A stretch of 64,000 nucleotides of DNA from the NCBI RefSeq assembly GCF_034718895.1, contig NZ_JAYERP010000001.1, forward strand, positions 682,001 through 746,000, read 5' to 3'. The notes under the pieces were generated by a model. It worked only from the letters and a program-made list of their open reading frames with translations. It searched no databases and was not told where the DNA came from. The DNA comes from Paenibacillus phoenicis (GTDB lineage: Bacteria; Bacillota; Bacilli; Paenibacillales; Paenibacillaceae). Shown in pieces: positions 16,637 through 25,666 of the stretch (the first letter of the stretch is position 1; each line of letters opens with the position of its first letter). The position numbers were made by a program, and so were the translations under genes.

Positions 16637-16732
16637 TTAAACCAGAAGCGAACGGGAAACGATAACGAGCAAGATGAAAAGGACCAGAATGGCTGCCGTT
16701 GAAGTGAAGCCCCCTCCGTAGATTCCACTCAT
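16637..16732 (-). CDS. YjcZ-like sporulation peptide (31 aa)
   Basis: A short frame reading MSGIYGGGFTSTAAILVLFI and continuing for 11 hydrophobic residues. GGAGG lies 6 bases before the ATG. The MSG-x-YGGGF start followed by one membrane helix is the signature of YjcZ-family sporulation peptides of Bacillales. It has its own terminator. Confidence 0.8.
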   Translation of the reverse strand: MSGIYGGGFTSTAAILVLFILLVIVSRSLLV

Positions 16733-16858
16733 TGTTATTCCTCCCTTACGTCAGGATGGTTTCCCGTTTAAAAACGAGATAGTGCATTGTATGTTGCCAA
16801 GGAGGTATACGTTTGGACATCCGGCAGGAGTGACCTGCAAATAGGCAAATCCGAAATT

Positions 16859-18295
16859 TTAATGCCGCAATCCTTTGGGCAGGTGATTTTTCAGCTGTCC
16901 GCCGCTGGCTTTGCCCCAGCCCAGCGGGTATTGGCCGTCGCCGCAGGCGACGGTCACGAGGTGCCAGCCGCGCAAGGAGGCGGGCACTTCGAGCGTCTCG
17001 CCGCGCAGGTAGGCCGCGACGAGAGGCGAATTCTCGTCCAGCGTCCACAGACGCGGGTCGGCTTCGTTCGCGCTCAGCGCCATGGCCAGCGCATGGGCGG
17101 GCTCAAACCGGCCTTTGCGGACGTCGCCGAGGTGCAGCCCGGCGCGTGGAACCTTCAGGCCGGTCAGGTGTTCCGGCGTCAGCGCCAAACCGCCGCTGGC
17201 TGGCAGCAGATAAAGCGCCTCGCCGAACAGGAGCGGGGTGCCTCCAGCGGGAGGCGCGAAGGCAGGCAGCTCGTCCGCCGCCCAAGCGCGGAAGCTGTCC
17301 CAGGCCGCGGCGGCGCTTCGCTCGGACGGACCGGAGCGGGCGCCGCGCTTGCGGTCGCGCTCACGTCCGCCGCTGCGAACTCCGTCTGCCCCCGCCCGTC
17401 CGGCGCCGGCAAGTGTGATCGCGCTGTCCCTCTCGTCATTATCCCGTTCGATCAGGGCGACGTAATGGCCTTCCCCTTGCTCGCGGTGCGGCCAGATCCG
17501 TTTCTCGGCAATCAGCCGCAGGAACGGGTACTCCGCTAACAGACGGGCGATGGTGTCCTCGTTCTCATGGCGGTTAAACGTGCAGGTCGAGTAGGCGAGC
17601 CGGCCGCCGGGCTTCAGCATCGCGACCGCGTCCTGAAGGATGTCCCATTGCCGGGCAGCGCACAGCTCCACGGCCTCCGGCGACCACTCGCTGATCGCGT
17701 TGGGATCCTTGCGGAACATCCCCTCGCCGGAGCAAGGGGCATCCAGCATGATGCGGTCGAAGGCAAGCGGGAAGCGGGCGGAGAGCGCCGGCGGTGCCGC
17801 CTGCGTCACGACGGCGTTCCGGATGCCCAGGCGCTCCACGTTTTCCGCTAGAATGCGCGCGCGCTGCGGGTGAATTTCGTTGCTGATCAGCAGGCCTTGC
17901 CCGGCCATTTTTGCAGCGATTTGGGTCGTTTTGCCGCCGGGCGCAGCCGCTAGATCCAGCACCGTCTGACCGGGCTGCGGGTCAAGCAGCTCCACGGCGG
18001 ACATCGCTGACGGCTCCTGAATATAATAGAGACCGGCAGCATGGTATGGGTGTTTCCCCGGCCGCGTGGATTCCTCGTAATAATAGCCCGTCCCGCACCA
18101 GGGCACCGGACGCAAGGCGAACAGCTCCGCGAGCTGGTTTGCCGCCGGGGAGGACGGGGTGATTTTTAGCGTATTTAATCTTAGTCCATAGGTGCGAGGC
18201 GCATCATAGCTTGCCAGAAACGCCTCGGTCTCGGCCGGGCCGAGCAGGGCCGTTACCGCCTCAAGGTATGCGGCCGGCAGGGATGGATGACTCAT
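16859..18295 (-). CDS. RsmF-like rRNA cytosine-C5 methyltransferase (copy 2)
   Basis: A 478-residue paralogue of the gene at 10.7 kb. SAM motif 'LAAAPGGKTT' is at about 115-124, and the catalytic cysteines are in 'DAPCSGEGMF' (about 185) and 'AYSTCTF' (about 238). A basic, Arg/Gly/Ala-rich linker (about 290-330) is followed by the RsmF-type C-terminal domain. The start at 18295 is preferred over an upstream in-frame ATG at 18313 because GAAGGAG lies 8 bases before it. It stands alone. The two copies may modify different rRNA sites. Confidence 0.88.
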   Translation of the reverse strand: MSHPSLPAAYLEAVTALLGPAETEAFLASYDAPRTYGLRLNTLKITPSSPAANQLAELFALRPVPWCGTGYYYEESTRPGKHPYHAAGLYYIQEPSAMSAVELLDPQPGQTVLDLAAAPGGKTTQIAAKMAGQGLLISNEIHPQRARILAENVERLGIRNAVVTQAAPPALSARFPLAFDRIMLDAPCSGEGMFRKDPNAISEWSPEAVELCAARQWDILQDAVAMLKPGGRLAYSTCTFNRHENEDTIARLLAEYPFLRLIAEKRIWPHREQGEGHYVALIERDNDERDSAITLAGAGRAGADGVRSGGRERDRKRGARSGPSERSAAAAWDSFRAWAADELPAFAPPAGGTPLLFGEALYLLPASGGLALTPEHLTGLKVPRAGLHLGDVRKGRFEPAHALAMALSANEADPRLWTLDENSPLVAAYLRGETLEVPASLRGWHLVTVACGDGQYPLGWGKASGGQLKNHLPKGLRH

Positions 18296-18521
18296 CGTTG
18301 TTGCTCCTTCCAAAATCTAAAAAAGGCCATCGGAGGCCGGATCATCTCTACTTCAGCAGTTTATCATATCGCTTTTTATTCACAAAAGAGGCAGTTGATA
18401 AAGCAGTGACTTTTTGATGACTCGCAAAAAAGGGGAATGGATGTTCCTTCCTGCCTATGGCATAATGGAAAAAGAAGCGGACTTTTCGCCAAAACGTAAC
18501 GACATGCAAAGGAGAAGCACA

Positions 18522-19643
18522 ATGAAACTGCTGCAGGCTTTATTTTTTCCACCGGAACAGCCCGGGGGCGTATCGTCGATGATTCCGTACCTGCAAGACC
18601 GGTTTAATCCTCCTCATTGGGAGATGGAGTTGTTTTCTCTGCCAAAACGGATCCGTTCGAAGGGGAGCGATCCCGTTATTTTTCATACCTTTGATTGGCA
18701 GCAATACGGGGACAGCCCGATCGTGCAAAAATACGTGCAAACCTATCGCGACTATCTGTGGTGGACCAAGCTGCGACTGAAGCAGCCGTACGATCTCATC
18801 CATGCCCATCACCCGATCGCGGGGCTGGCGATGAAGGAAGTGTTTCCGCAGACGCCGGTCATCCAAAGCATTCATTCGAGTTATGAAAAAGAACTTATTC
18901 TAAACGGCCGCATCCGGGAGAACGGGCCGGAGCACCGGTTTCTTACGTCGCTGTATCGCGAACTGGAGCATCGCACCGACCGGTTGTTCACCGTATCGAA
19001 ATCCTTTGCCGAATATTTGGCGCCGTACGTGGACGATCCTGCGGCCATCGGCGTGATTCCCAACGGGTTTGACGAGAAGCGGTTTAAACCGGTCCCTCAT
19101 GAAAATGAAGTCGCTCAGCTCGTCACCGTCTGCCGTCTCGTGCCGGCCAAAGGACTGGATACGTTGCTGCATGCATGCGCGGAGCTGAAGAAGCGCGGTC
19201 ATAACTATGTGCTGCACATCATCGGCGACGGTCCGATCCGTCAGGAGCTGGAGCAGCTGGCGCAGCGATTGGGCATTTATGACGAGACGATTTTTTACGG
19301 GTATACGTTGCATCCCGAGGAATTTATGCCGTTCTTTGATATCTTCGTGCTGCCTTCCCGGGCGGAGGCATTTGGCAATGTGTTTGCCGAGGCGGCGCTG
19401 TGCAGTCTTGCGCTCGTCGGAACGCGGATCGGCGGGATTGCCGAGCAAATTGAGGACGGTGTGAACGGTCTGCTGGTGCCTCCGGAAGATCCGAAGGCCT
19501 TAGCCGAGGCGCTGGAGAAAGTGATCGTGGATCCGGATTACCGTTATCAGCTGGCCCGTAGCGGCTCGGAGAAGGCCAAAACTCATTACTCGCTGAACCG
19601 GGTGGTCCACGAGTTGAAGAAGCTGTACCTGCAATTCAAATAG
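18522..19643 (+). CDS. Family 4 glycosyltransferase
   Basis: A 373-residue GT-B enzyme. The N-terminal start 'MKLLQALFFPPEQPGGVSSM' holds the acceptor-side loop. The C-terminal nucleotide-sugar domain has 'VCRLVPAKGLDTLLHA' and the EX7E motif region 'PSRAEAFGNVFAEAA' near residues 283-297. The sugar donor and acceptor are unknown. Of several in-frame ATGs I choose 18522, with AAAGGAG 8 bases upstream. It is 12 bases upstream of the YhaO-like gene, so the three genes to 24.2 kb look like one operon, an odd mixture of functions. Confidence 0.88.
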   Translation: MKLLQALFFPPEQPGGVSSMIPYLQDRFNPPHWEMELFSLPKRIRSKGSDPVIFHTFDWQQYGDSPIVQKYVQTYRDYLWWTKLRLKQPYDLIHAHHPIAGLAMKEVFPQTPVIQSIHSSYEKELILNGRIRENGPEHRFLTSLYRELEHRTDRLFTVSKSFAEYLAPYVDDPAAIGVIPNGFDEKRFKPVPHENEVAQLVTVCRLVPAKGLDTLLHACAELKKRGHNYVLHIIGDGPIRQELEQLAQRLGIYDETIFYGYTLHPEEFMPFFDIFVLPSRAEAFGNVFAEAALCSLALVGTRIGGIAEQIEDGVNGLLVPPEDPKALAEALEKVIVDPDYRYQLARSGSEKAKTHYSLNRVVHELKKLYLQFK

Positions 19644-19655
19644 GAAAGAGTTGTT

Positions 19656-20981
19656 GTGCGGATGAAAGCCTTTCGTTTTCTACACGCGGCCGATTTGCAC
19701 CTGGATACCCCATTTTCGGGGATGTCCGGTGTGCCGGATCGGCTGCGCGAGTTATTGCGGGAATCTACCTTTACCGCGTTCGAGCGGTTGATTCGGCTTG
19801 CGATCGAGGAAGCCGTTGATTTCGTGGTGATCAGCGGCGATATTTACGACGCTTCAGATTCTTCGCTGCGCGCACAGCTGCGCCTGCGAGAGGGCTGGGA
19901 CAAGCTGGGGGAGCACGGCATTCCGGTATATTTGATCCGGGGGAACCATGACCCTTTGTCCGGCCGGAGGCTCAGGTTAGCCTTGCCCGATCATGTGACG
20001 GAGTTTGGTCCCAAGGCGGAAAGCGTGATCGCTGTACGGCGCAGCGACGGGGAGCCGGTGGCGGTGCTGACCGGGGCTTCTTATCCGACCCCGGCGGTGC
20101 ATGAGAATTTGGCGATCCAGTATCGGCGCGAGCCGGGCTCGGCGCTCTACCACATCGGGCTGCTGCACGGCAACGTGGACGGCCAGGAGGGGCATGACGC
20201 TTACGCGCCATGCTCGCTTCGCGATTTACAGGCCTCGGGATACGACTATTGGGCGCTGGGTCATATCCATAAGCGGCAGATTCTTTGCGACTCGCCGTGG
20301 GTCGTGTACCCAGGCAACATTCAAGGGCGCAGCTTAAAGGAAACCGGCCCGAAGGGCTGCTATCTGGTGGAGGTTGCGGAGAACGGAGAAGCGGAGTTGT
20401 CCTTTCGGCGCCTCGATCAAGTGTTGTGGCTGGAGAGCGGCCTGGCGATCGACGGTCTGGCTACGGAAGAAGCGTTGAAGGTGAGCGTCGAGGAGCGGCT
20501 GGACGAGCTGCGGGAAGCCGAGCCTGATCGGATCACGGTGGTTCGGTTGATTTTTACCGGGCGCGGGCCGCTGCATGGGATGCTTCAATCAGGACCGGAA
20601 GCGGCGGAGCTGCTGCAGGAGCTGCGGCGCAAAGAATTGGGACGCTTCGAGGCTGCAGGGCTGGGCGAAGGAATCGTATGGCCAGCGGGCTTCAAGCTGG
20701 AAACCGGGATGGAGCTGGACCGCGAGGGGCTGCTTGCGGAGGACAGCTTCCTCGGTGAGCTGTTCCGGTTAGGAGAACGGACGGCAGCGGAGCCTGAACG
20801 GGTGGAGGAGCTGGTTGGCACCGCGTTGGCCCCGCTGGCGGACAACCGGCAGCTGCGGCGTATATTGCAGGAGCTGAATTCGGAAGCCAAGCTGGAGCTG
20901 GTACGCCGGGCTGAGGAGCTGGCGGCTACCTTGCTGAATGAAGATACGCCGTCGTCGCGGGAAGGGAGAAGCGTCTCATGA
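19656..20981 (+). CDS. Mre11/SbcD-like metallophosphoesterase, YhaO type
   Basis: A 441-residue exonuclease subunit. Phosphoesterase motifs are 'HAADLHLDTPF', 'VISGDIYDAS', 'LIRGNHD', 'LLHGNVDG' and 'ALGHIHK', the complete Mre11 metal-binding set. The C-terminal 150 residues are helical and Glu/Leu-rich, as expected for binding the ATPase partner. It starts at GTG 19656 (ATG 19662 is possible) and ends overlapping the ATPase start by 4 bases (ATGA). It should act in double-strand break processing with the next gene product. Confidence 0.9.
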   Translation: MRMKAFRFLHAADLHLDTPFSGMSGVPDRLRELLRESTFTAFERLIRLAIEEAVDFVVISGDIYDASDSSLRAQLRLREGWDKLGEHGIPVYLIRGNHDPLSGRRLRLALPDHVTEFGPKAESVIAVRRSDGEPVAVLTGASYPTPAVHENLAIQYRREPGSALYHIGLLHGNVDGQEGHDAYAPCSLRDLQASGYDYWALGHIHKRQILCDSPWVVYPGNIQGRSLKETGPKGCYLVEVAENGEAELSFRRLDQVLWLESGLAIDGLATEEALKVSVEERLDELREAEPDRITVVRLIFTGRGPLHGMLQSGPEAAELLQELRRKELGRFEAAGLGEGIVWPAGFKLETGMELDREGLLAEDSFLGELFRLGERTAAEPERVEELVGTALAPLADNRQLRRILQELNSEAKLELVRRAEELAATLLNEDTPSSREGRSVS

Positions 20982-23900
20982 AGCTGGAACGGATGCAGAT
21001 CAGCGGCTTCGGCCGCCTGAACGGGCTCGACGTGGAGTTGCCCGGCCAGGTGACGGTGCTGTACGGCCCCAATGAAGCGGGCAAAAGCACGCTGCTTGGC
21101 TTCGTCCGGGCGATGCTGTTTGGCATCCCCACCCGGGCAGCGGCGGCCGAACGGTATGAGCCGCTGCGGGGCGGAGCGCATGGCGGGGTGCTGACGATCC
21201 TGGGCGACGACGGGACGCGCTGGATGATCGAGCGGTATTCGCAGCCGCCGGAGGGGCGGAACCTGCCCGGCACACGCGGCGACCGGCTGCGGATCACGCG
21301 CAGCGATGAACGCGGCGGCGTGCGGGAGGCGTCGCAAGAGGAGATGCAGCGGGAGCTCCTCGGCGGTCTGTCCAAGGCGATGTTTAAGCAGCTGTTCGCC
21401 GTGTCGTTGACGGAGCTGCAAGAAGTTGGCGCCTTGCAGTCGGAGGAGCTCAGCCGCTACCTGTTCCACGCCGGGATCGGCGGCGGAGCGGCGGTGCTGC
21501 GCGGGGAGAAACGCTTGGTCCAGGACATGGACAAGCTGTACCGGCCGCGCGGGCGCACGCAGGAAATCGCTCAGCTCCTCCAGGCGGTGGAGCGGCTGGA
21601 GCGCGAGGCCGAGGCGGCCAAAGCGCTGCTGCCGCGGTACAACGACGTGCTGGAGGAGCTGGAGCGGCTGGCCGCGCAGCTGGCGGAAGCCGAAGCCGCC
21701 CGCGCGGCGCGGGGCCGGGAGACGGCCCGGCTGCAGCGGGCGGCGGCCAGCCGGGCCGATTGGCTGCAGCGCGAGGCGCTCCGCGCGGAGCTGGCGGCGC
21801 TGCCGCCGGTCGCCCGCTTCCCCGCGCAGGGGGCGGCGCGCTGGCAGGCGCTGCAGGCGGAACGCGAGCGCCTGCAGCTCGAGCGCAGCGAGTGGGCCCG
21901 GCGGCGGGAAGCGCTGCAGGCGGAGCTGGCGCGGCACCGCCCGGATGCGGCGGTGCTGGCGCAGGAGCCGGCGCTGCGGCAGCTGGCCGGCCGCCTGCCG
22001 GGCTACGAGGCCCGGCAGGGCGAGCTCGCCGAGCTGGCGGCGGAAGCGCTCCAGCTCGAAGGGCGGCTGGCCGAGTGCCTGCGCAGCATCAACCCGGCAT
22101 GGGGCGCGGAGGATCTGCGCGCTTTTGCCGGGACAGTGGGCGAACGGGAGAGCGTTCGCCGGTTTGCGTCGCGGTTTGCCGCGTACGACAAGGAGATGGA
22201 GCTGCTGCGGAGCGAGCGTGCCAAGCAGGAGCGGGCCGCGGCAACCGCGGAGAAGGCCGCCGCGGCGGCGGTCGCGCGGGTTGAGGCCAGCGCGGCGGAG
22301 GGGCGGCGGCAGTTCGCCATGCTGGTCCCGCAGCAGCCGAGCGAAATCCGCGCGCTCTGGAGCGAGCTGCGCGGCGAGCTGGACCGCTGGCGGGAAGGCC
22401 AAGTGCGGCTCGCGTCCGAGCAGCGGGCGGCTGACGCCAGGGCGCTGGCCGCAGCGCAGATGCGTGCGCTGTACCGCAAGCTGCTCGCCGGCTGCGGCCT
22501 GCTGACGGTGGCGCTGCCCGTCATCCTGTGGCTGACGGCGGACGCGCCTTGGGCGGCCGCAGCCACAGCGGCGGCGCTGCTGGGCCTGGACGCGGCCCTG
22601 GCGCGGGCCGCCTTCCGCAGCGCACCGCCTGCCGGCGAGCGGCGGCTGCGCCGCGGTGCGGCCGCGTTTGGCGCCGGGGACGACGCCGGCCCGGAAGCGC
22701 GCCTTGGCGCGCTCCTGTCCCGGCTCGTCCGCCATCCGCAGAGCGCCGCGGCCGCTTCCCGGTCGCGCAGCGGGGCCGCCCCTTCGTCCGGTCCGGTGGA
22801 CTGGGACGAGGAGGAGCAGCAGCTGCGCCGGCTGATGGAGGCGTGGCAGCTGTGGGATCAGCGCCACGCCGCGCTCCAGGGCGAGGCGGAGGCCGCCTTG
22901 AGCCAGGCCTCCGCCGCCCGGGATGAGCTCGCGGCTGCCGAACGCGAGCTGGCGCGCCGCGAAGCCGCCTTTGAGGAGTTGGCCGGGCAGTGGGAGACAT
23001 GGCTGACCGAACGAAAATTGTCTGCCGATCTGTCCCCGGAGGCGGCTGCGGACGTGTTCCGCCTCGCGGAGCAAGGCCGGGACTGGCTGGCCCGCTTGGA
23101 TGGGCTGGCGGCCAAGATGGCCGCGCTCCGTGCGGAGAACGAGCGGTTTGAACAGGAATGCTTGGCTTATGGCGACCAAGCAACCTCCGATCAAGCCGCG
23201 GCAGTTCTGCGAGCAGCCTTATCTCACCTGGACGGCGCGCTCGAAGCGAAAAAACATCACGACCAGCTTTCCGCCCAGCTGTTACCGCTGGAGGAGGAAG
23301 GACAGCGCTTAGACGACCGCTTGCGGCAAGTGCTTGAATCGGAGCAGGCGTTGCTCGCCGAAGCGGGCGCTGCAGACGGCGAAGAGTTGCTGCGTCTTGG
23401 TGCTGCGAAAGAACGGCGGGAGGCTTTGGAGCGGGAGCTTCGGCAACTGGAGCTGATGTTGTTCGCGGGACTTGACGACGCCAAGCAGGAGGAGTTGGAG
23501 CAGCTTCTGCGGACGACGGAGGAATCGGAGCTCCGCCAGCGCTTGGAAACGGTGGAGCAGGAGTTGGCGCAAGCGGAAGCCTGGCTTGGACAGCTCCAGG
23601 AACAACGCGGACGCTTGCTGCAGGAGCAGGAAAGCTTAGCCGCCCGCTGCTTGCAGGACGATCTGATGCAGCAGTTAGAGGAGCAGCGGGCGGCCTTGCG
23701 CGATCGTCTCGATCAGTATGCGGTGATGGCGGTTTGCCATGAACTGATCGGCCGCGCACGGCGGGTTTATGAGGAAGAGCGTCAACCAGCAGTGCTGCAA
23801 GCCGCCTCGGGATACTTTGCGGAAATGACCGGCGGCACCTATCGCCGCATCGTCATGAAAATCGGCACGCAGGAGCTGATGGCCGAGCATTCGGAGCTGG

Positions 23901-24175
23901 GTCCGCTCGAAAGCGCGCTGCTCAGCCGAGGGACAGCGGAGCAGCTGTACTTGTCGATGCGGCTGGCATTATCCGAAGCGGTATCGGGTCAAACGCCGCT
24001 GCCGTTGCTGCTGGACGACCTGTTCGTTAACTTTGACGAAGGCCGCTTAGTCGGGGCGATATCGGTGCTGCGGAAGGTTGCGGAACGCCAGCAACTCATT
24101 ATGATGACTTGCCATGAGCATGTGGTTCGGCATGTCCAAAACCTGTTGCCGGAAGCGAAGGTCGTGCACATGTAG
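20978..24175 (+). CDS. SbcC/Rad50-like AAA ATPase, YhaN type
   Basis: A 1065-residue ATPase. Walker A GPNEAGKST is at residues 30-38. Very long Ala/Glu/Arg/Leu-rich coiled coils fill about 190-500 and 600-960. The signature-like 'LLSRGTAEQLYLSMRLA' and Walker B 'LPLLLDDLFVNFDE' (about 1008-1021) are at the end. Two hydrophobic stretches at about 503-545 suggest membrane contact in place of a zinc hook, as in the YhaN subgroup. The first two-thirds of the gene is much richer in GC than its neighbours, which creates long antisense open frames. It forms a complex with the upstream nuclease. Confidence 0.9.
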   Translation: MKLERMQISGFGRLNGLDVELPGQVTVLYGPNEAGKSTLLGFVRAMLFGIPTRAAAAERYEPLRGGAHGGVLTILGDDGTRWMIERYSQPPEGRNLPGTRGDRLRITRSDERGGVREASQEEMQRELLGGLSKAMFKQLFAVSLTELQEVGALQSEELSRYLFHAGIGGGAAVLRGEKRLVQDMDKLYRPRGRTQEIAQLLQAVERLEREAEAAKALLPRYNDVLEELERLAAQLAEAEAARAARGRETARLQRAAASRADWLQREALRAELAALPPVARFPAQGAARWQALQAERERLQLERSEWARRREALQAELARHRPDAAVLAQEPALRQLAGRLPGYEARQGELAELAAEALQLEGRLAECLRSINPAWGAEDLRAFAGTVGERESVRRFASRFAAYDKEMELLRSERAKQERAAATAEKAAAAAVARVEASAAEGRRQFAMLVPQQPSEIRALWSELRGELDRWREGQVRLASEQRAADARALAAAQMRALYRKLLAGCGLLTVALPVILWLTADAPWAAAATAAALLGLDAALARAAFRSAPPAGERRLRRGAAAFGAGDDAGPEARLGALLSRLVRHPQSAAAASRSRSGAAPSSGPVDWDEEEQQLRRLMEAWQLWDQRHAALQGEAEAALSQASAARDELAAAERELARREAAFEELAGQWETWLTERKLSADLSPEAAADVFRLAEQGRDWLARLDGLAAKMAALRAENERFEQECLAYGDQATSDQAAAVLRAALSHLDGALEAKKHHDQLSAQLLPLEEEGQRLDDRLRQVLESEQALLAEAGAADGEELLRLGAAKERREALERELRQLELMLFAGLDDAKQEELEQLLRTTEESELRQRLETVEQELAQAEAWLGQLQEQRGRLLQEQESLAARCLQDDLMQQLEEQRAALRDRLDQYAVMAVCHELIGRARRVYEEERQPAVLQAASGYFAEMTGGTYRRIVMKIGTQELMAEHSELGPLESALLSRGTAEQLYLSMRLALSEAVSGQTPLPLLLDDLFVNFDEGRLVGAISVLRKVAERQQLIMMTCHEHVVRHVQNLLPEAKVVHM

Positions 24176-24213
24176 ACCCATCACATAAGTTAGGCAGCGA
24201 AAGCTGCCTGGAG

Positions 24214-24245
24214 CCCCCGGGGTTAACCCCGGGGGGTTTCTTTTT
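24214..24245 (+). terminator. Terminator of the glycosyltransferase-yhaO-yhaN operon
   Basis: Perfect palindrome CCCCCGGGG-TTAA-CCCCGGGGG followed by TTTCTTTTT. It physically overlaps the last codons and stop of the convergent YkvI-like gene. A small GGCAGC-GCTGCC hairpin precedes it at 24193-24208. Confidence 0.85.
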
Positions 24246-25269
24246 GCCGATACAACCCGAGTATCAGCGCCCAGATCAAACTGAACAAGCCAAACACGGG
24301 ATACAGCACCGATAGCAGGGAGCTAAAACCAAATTGGCTGGTGATATAACAGATACACAAAATCGTAACCGAAATCAGCATCGGCGGCACTTGAACCCGC
24401 TGCTGCAGCTGGAGGGTCACCCCATACACGTCGGCGACAAAGGTGCTGAAGATTTCCATGAAAATGAGCAGGACATAGATCAGTTGGATGGTTGTCCCCA
24501 ACTGCTGGGCAATGTTGCCCATCGGGATTTCGTATTGTACGATCCCCGGCATGTAAGCCGACAGGGCAAAATGACCGGCCATTAACATAAAGCCAACGCC
24601 CAGCCCGCCGAGAACGCCGCCCAGGACAATGACCCGGCGGCTTTCGGTATGGCTGCCGATCGGCACGAGCACCGCCTGAGCCATGGACAGGTTAAAGGCT
24701 GCATACATCAGCGGCGACGCCCAAGCTGCGATCAGCGGAGTATCCGTCTCCAACGTCAGGAAACGGGCCGCCCCCGGCGAGCCCGCGGTATTTATAATGA
24801 TCGCGAGCGAGAGGATCAGCATCATCGGCACCACGATGGAGTTTAACTGCAGCACTCCGTTGATTCCCCGGCCTAGCAGCAAATAGGTAGCAATCAAAGT
24901 GATCCATAGGCCTGTCTGATAATGCAAGCCCAAGTGTTCCATAAAGACGGAGCCGGCTCCCGCCAGCATCACGCTGTTGACGCCGATGAGCACGATCAAC
25001 GTAAATATGCTGAGCGCACTGCCGATCCGTTCGCCAAACAAGCGGCGGTTCAGGTCTTCATAGGAAGCTGCTTTAATGCTTCGAGCGAGCAGCATCATTT
25101 TGGTGCCAAGCCAAACGAACAGCAGCGTGGACAACAGGATCGTCAATACGCCCCATTTGCCGTACCGGGTGAAAAACTGGAGAATTTCCTGTCCCGTCGC
25201 GAAACCGGCGCCAACGACGGTGCCGATGTAGGTGAAGGCGATCTGCAGAACTTTTACGGCATTTTTCAT
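24223..25269 (-). CDS. YkvI-family membrane transporter
   Basis: A 348-residue protein with about 10 membrane helices. The N-terminal 'FTYIGTVVGAGFATGQEILQFF' region (shortened) carries the glycine-rich unwound first helix of the APC/LeuT fold, characteristic of YkvI proteins. The substrate is not established. The start at 25269 is set by GGGGGG 6 bases upstream rather than the longer frame from 25320. A 22-base palindrome lies just upstream. Its stop codon lies inside the terminator of the opposite operon. Confidence 0.8.
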   Translation of the reverse strand: MKNAVKVLQIAFTYIGTVVGAGFATGQEILQFFTRYGKWGVLTILLSTLLFVWLGTKMMLLARSIKAASYEDLNRRLFGERIGSALSIFTLIVLIGVNSVMLAGAGSVFMEHLGLHYQTGLWITLIATYLLLGRGINGVLQLNSIVVPMMLILSLAIIINTAGSPGAARFLTLETDTPLIAAWASPLMYAAFNLSMAQAVLVPIGSHTESRRVIVLGGVLGGLGVGFMLMAGHFALSAYMPGIVQYEIPMGNIAQQLGTTIQLIYVLLIFMEIFSTFVADVYGVTLQLQQRVQVPPMLISVTILCICYITSQFGFSSLLSVLYPVFGLFSLIWALILGLYRQKETPRG

Positions 25270-25285
25270 GGTTTTCCCCCCGGTT

Positions 25286-25307
25286 CTTGTGCTATATATA
25301 GTACAAG
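25286..25307. promoter_or_regulatory. Palindromic operator candidate upstream of the YkvI-like gene
   Basis: CTTGTGC-TATATATA-GTACAAG, a 22-base near-perfect palindrome with one mismatch pair, 17-38 bases before the ATG. It is also AT-rich enough to overlap a -10 element. Confidence 0.5.
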
Positions 25308-25394
25308 GTATGTTGTCCAAGAACTGGACATGACTTAAAACCTATAGGTCGTCCAAAAAGTCATCTTTCGAGCGCGGCAGGTTTGCTCGCCGTC

Positions 25395-25585
25395 AATGTA
25401 ACGGAACTGAGAGACGTTATTCGCCGGAGAATGGGACTATTCAGATTCTAACGGAACGAGCTGACCTTATTTGGGACAAATTCAGCTGATTGACCGTCAA
25501 AATGGTCCAATAAGGCCTCTAGGTTCCGTTAGCGCGGGAAATAGCCGGGAAATGGGCAAATAAGGGCCGTACGTTCCGTTACGCC
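25395..25585. repeat. Four copies of a TAACGGAAC intergenic repeat
   Basis: TAACGGAAC occurs at 25399 and 25449, and its reverse complement GTTCCGTTA at 25523 and 25573. Each is followed (in its own direction) after about 10 bases by a CTTATT or GTTATT core and then a GGGA/GCCCATT-like segment. Two direct and two inverted units lie within 190 bases between the ykvI-like gene and xpt. No gene is seen in 25270-25666. Confidence 0.75.
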
Positions 25586-25666
25586 CAGCCGCACACCGCT
25601 CCCGCATGAACTCGAAATCTGACTTGTTGGACGAAGCTATAGATCATGATCTTTGGAGGAAATGAT

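Noticed and set aside
18414..18521. N-terminal extension of the glycosyltransferase from 18414
   Set aside because: The ribosome site is at 18508-18514, directly before the ATG at 18522, and the extension has no family resemblance.
20585..23194. An 869-residue open frame on the minus strand
   Set aside because: It lies antisense to the yhaO/yhaN genes in GC-rich DNA; its Arg/Gln/Leu/Pro-rich sequence has no domain pattern, and the plus-strand genes have full motifs.
22521..23759. A 412-residue minus-strand frame
   Set aside because: It is a GC-driven antisense shadow of the coiled-coil part of the ATPase gene, with Pro/Arg/Ala low complexity.
25330..25666. Possible purine riboswitch before xpt
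   Set aside because: The conserved loop and junction bases of the aptamer could not be found by eye.
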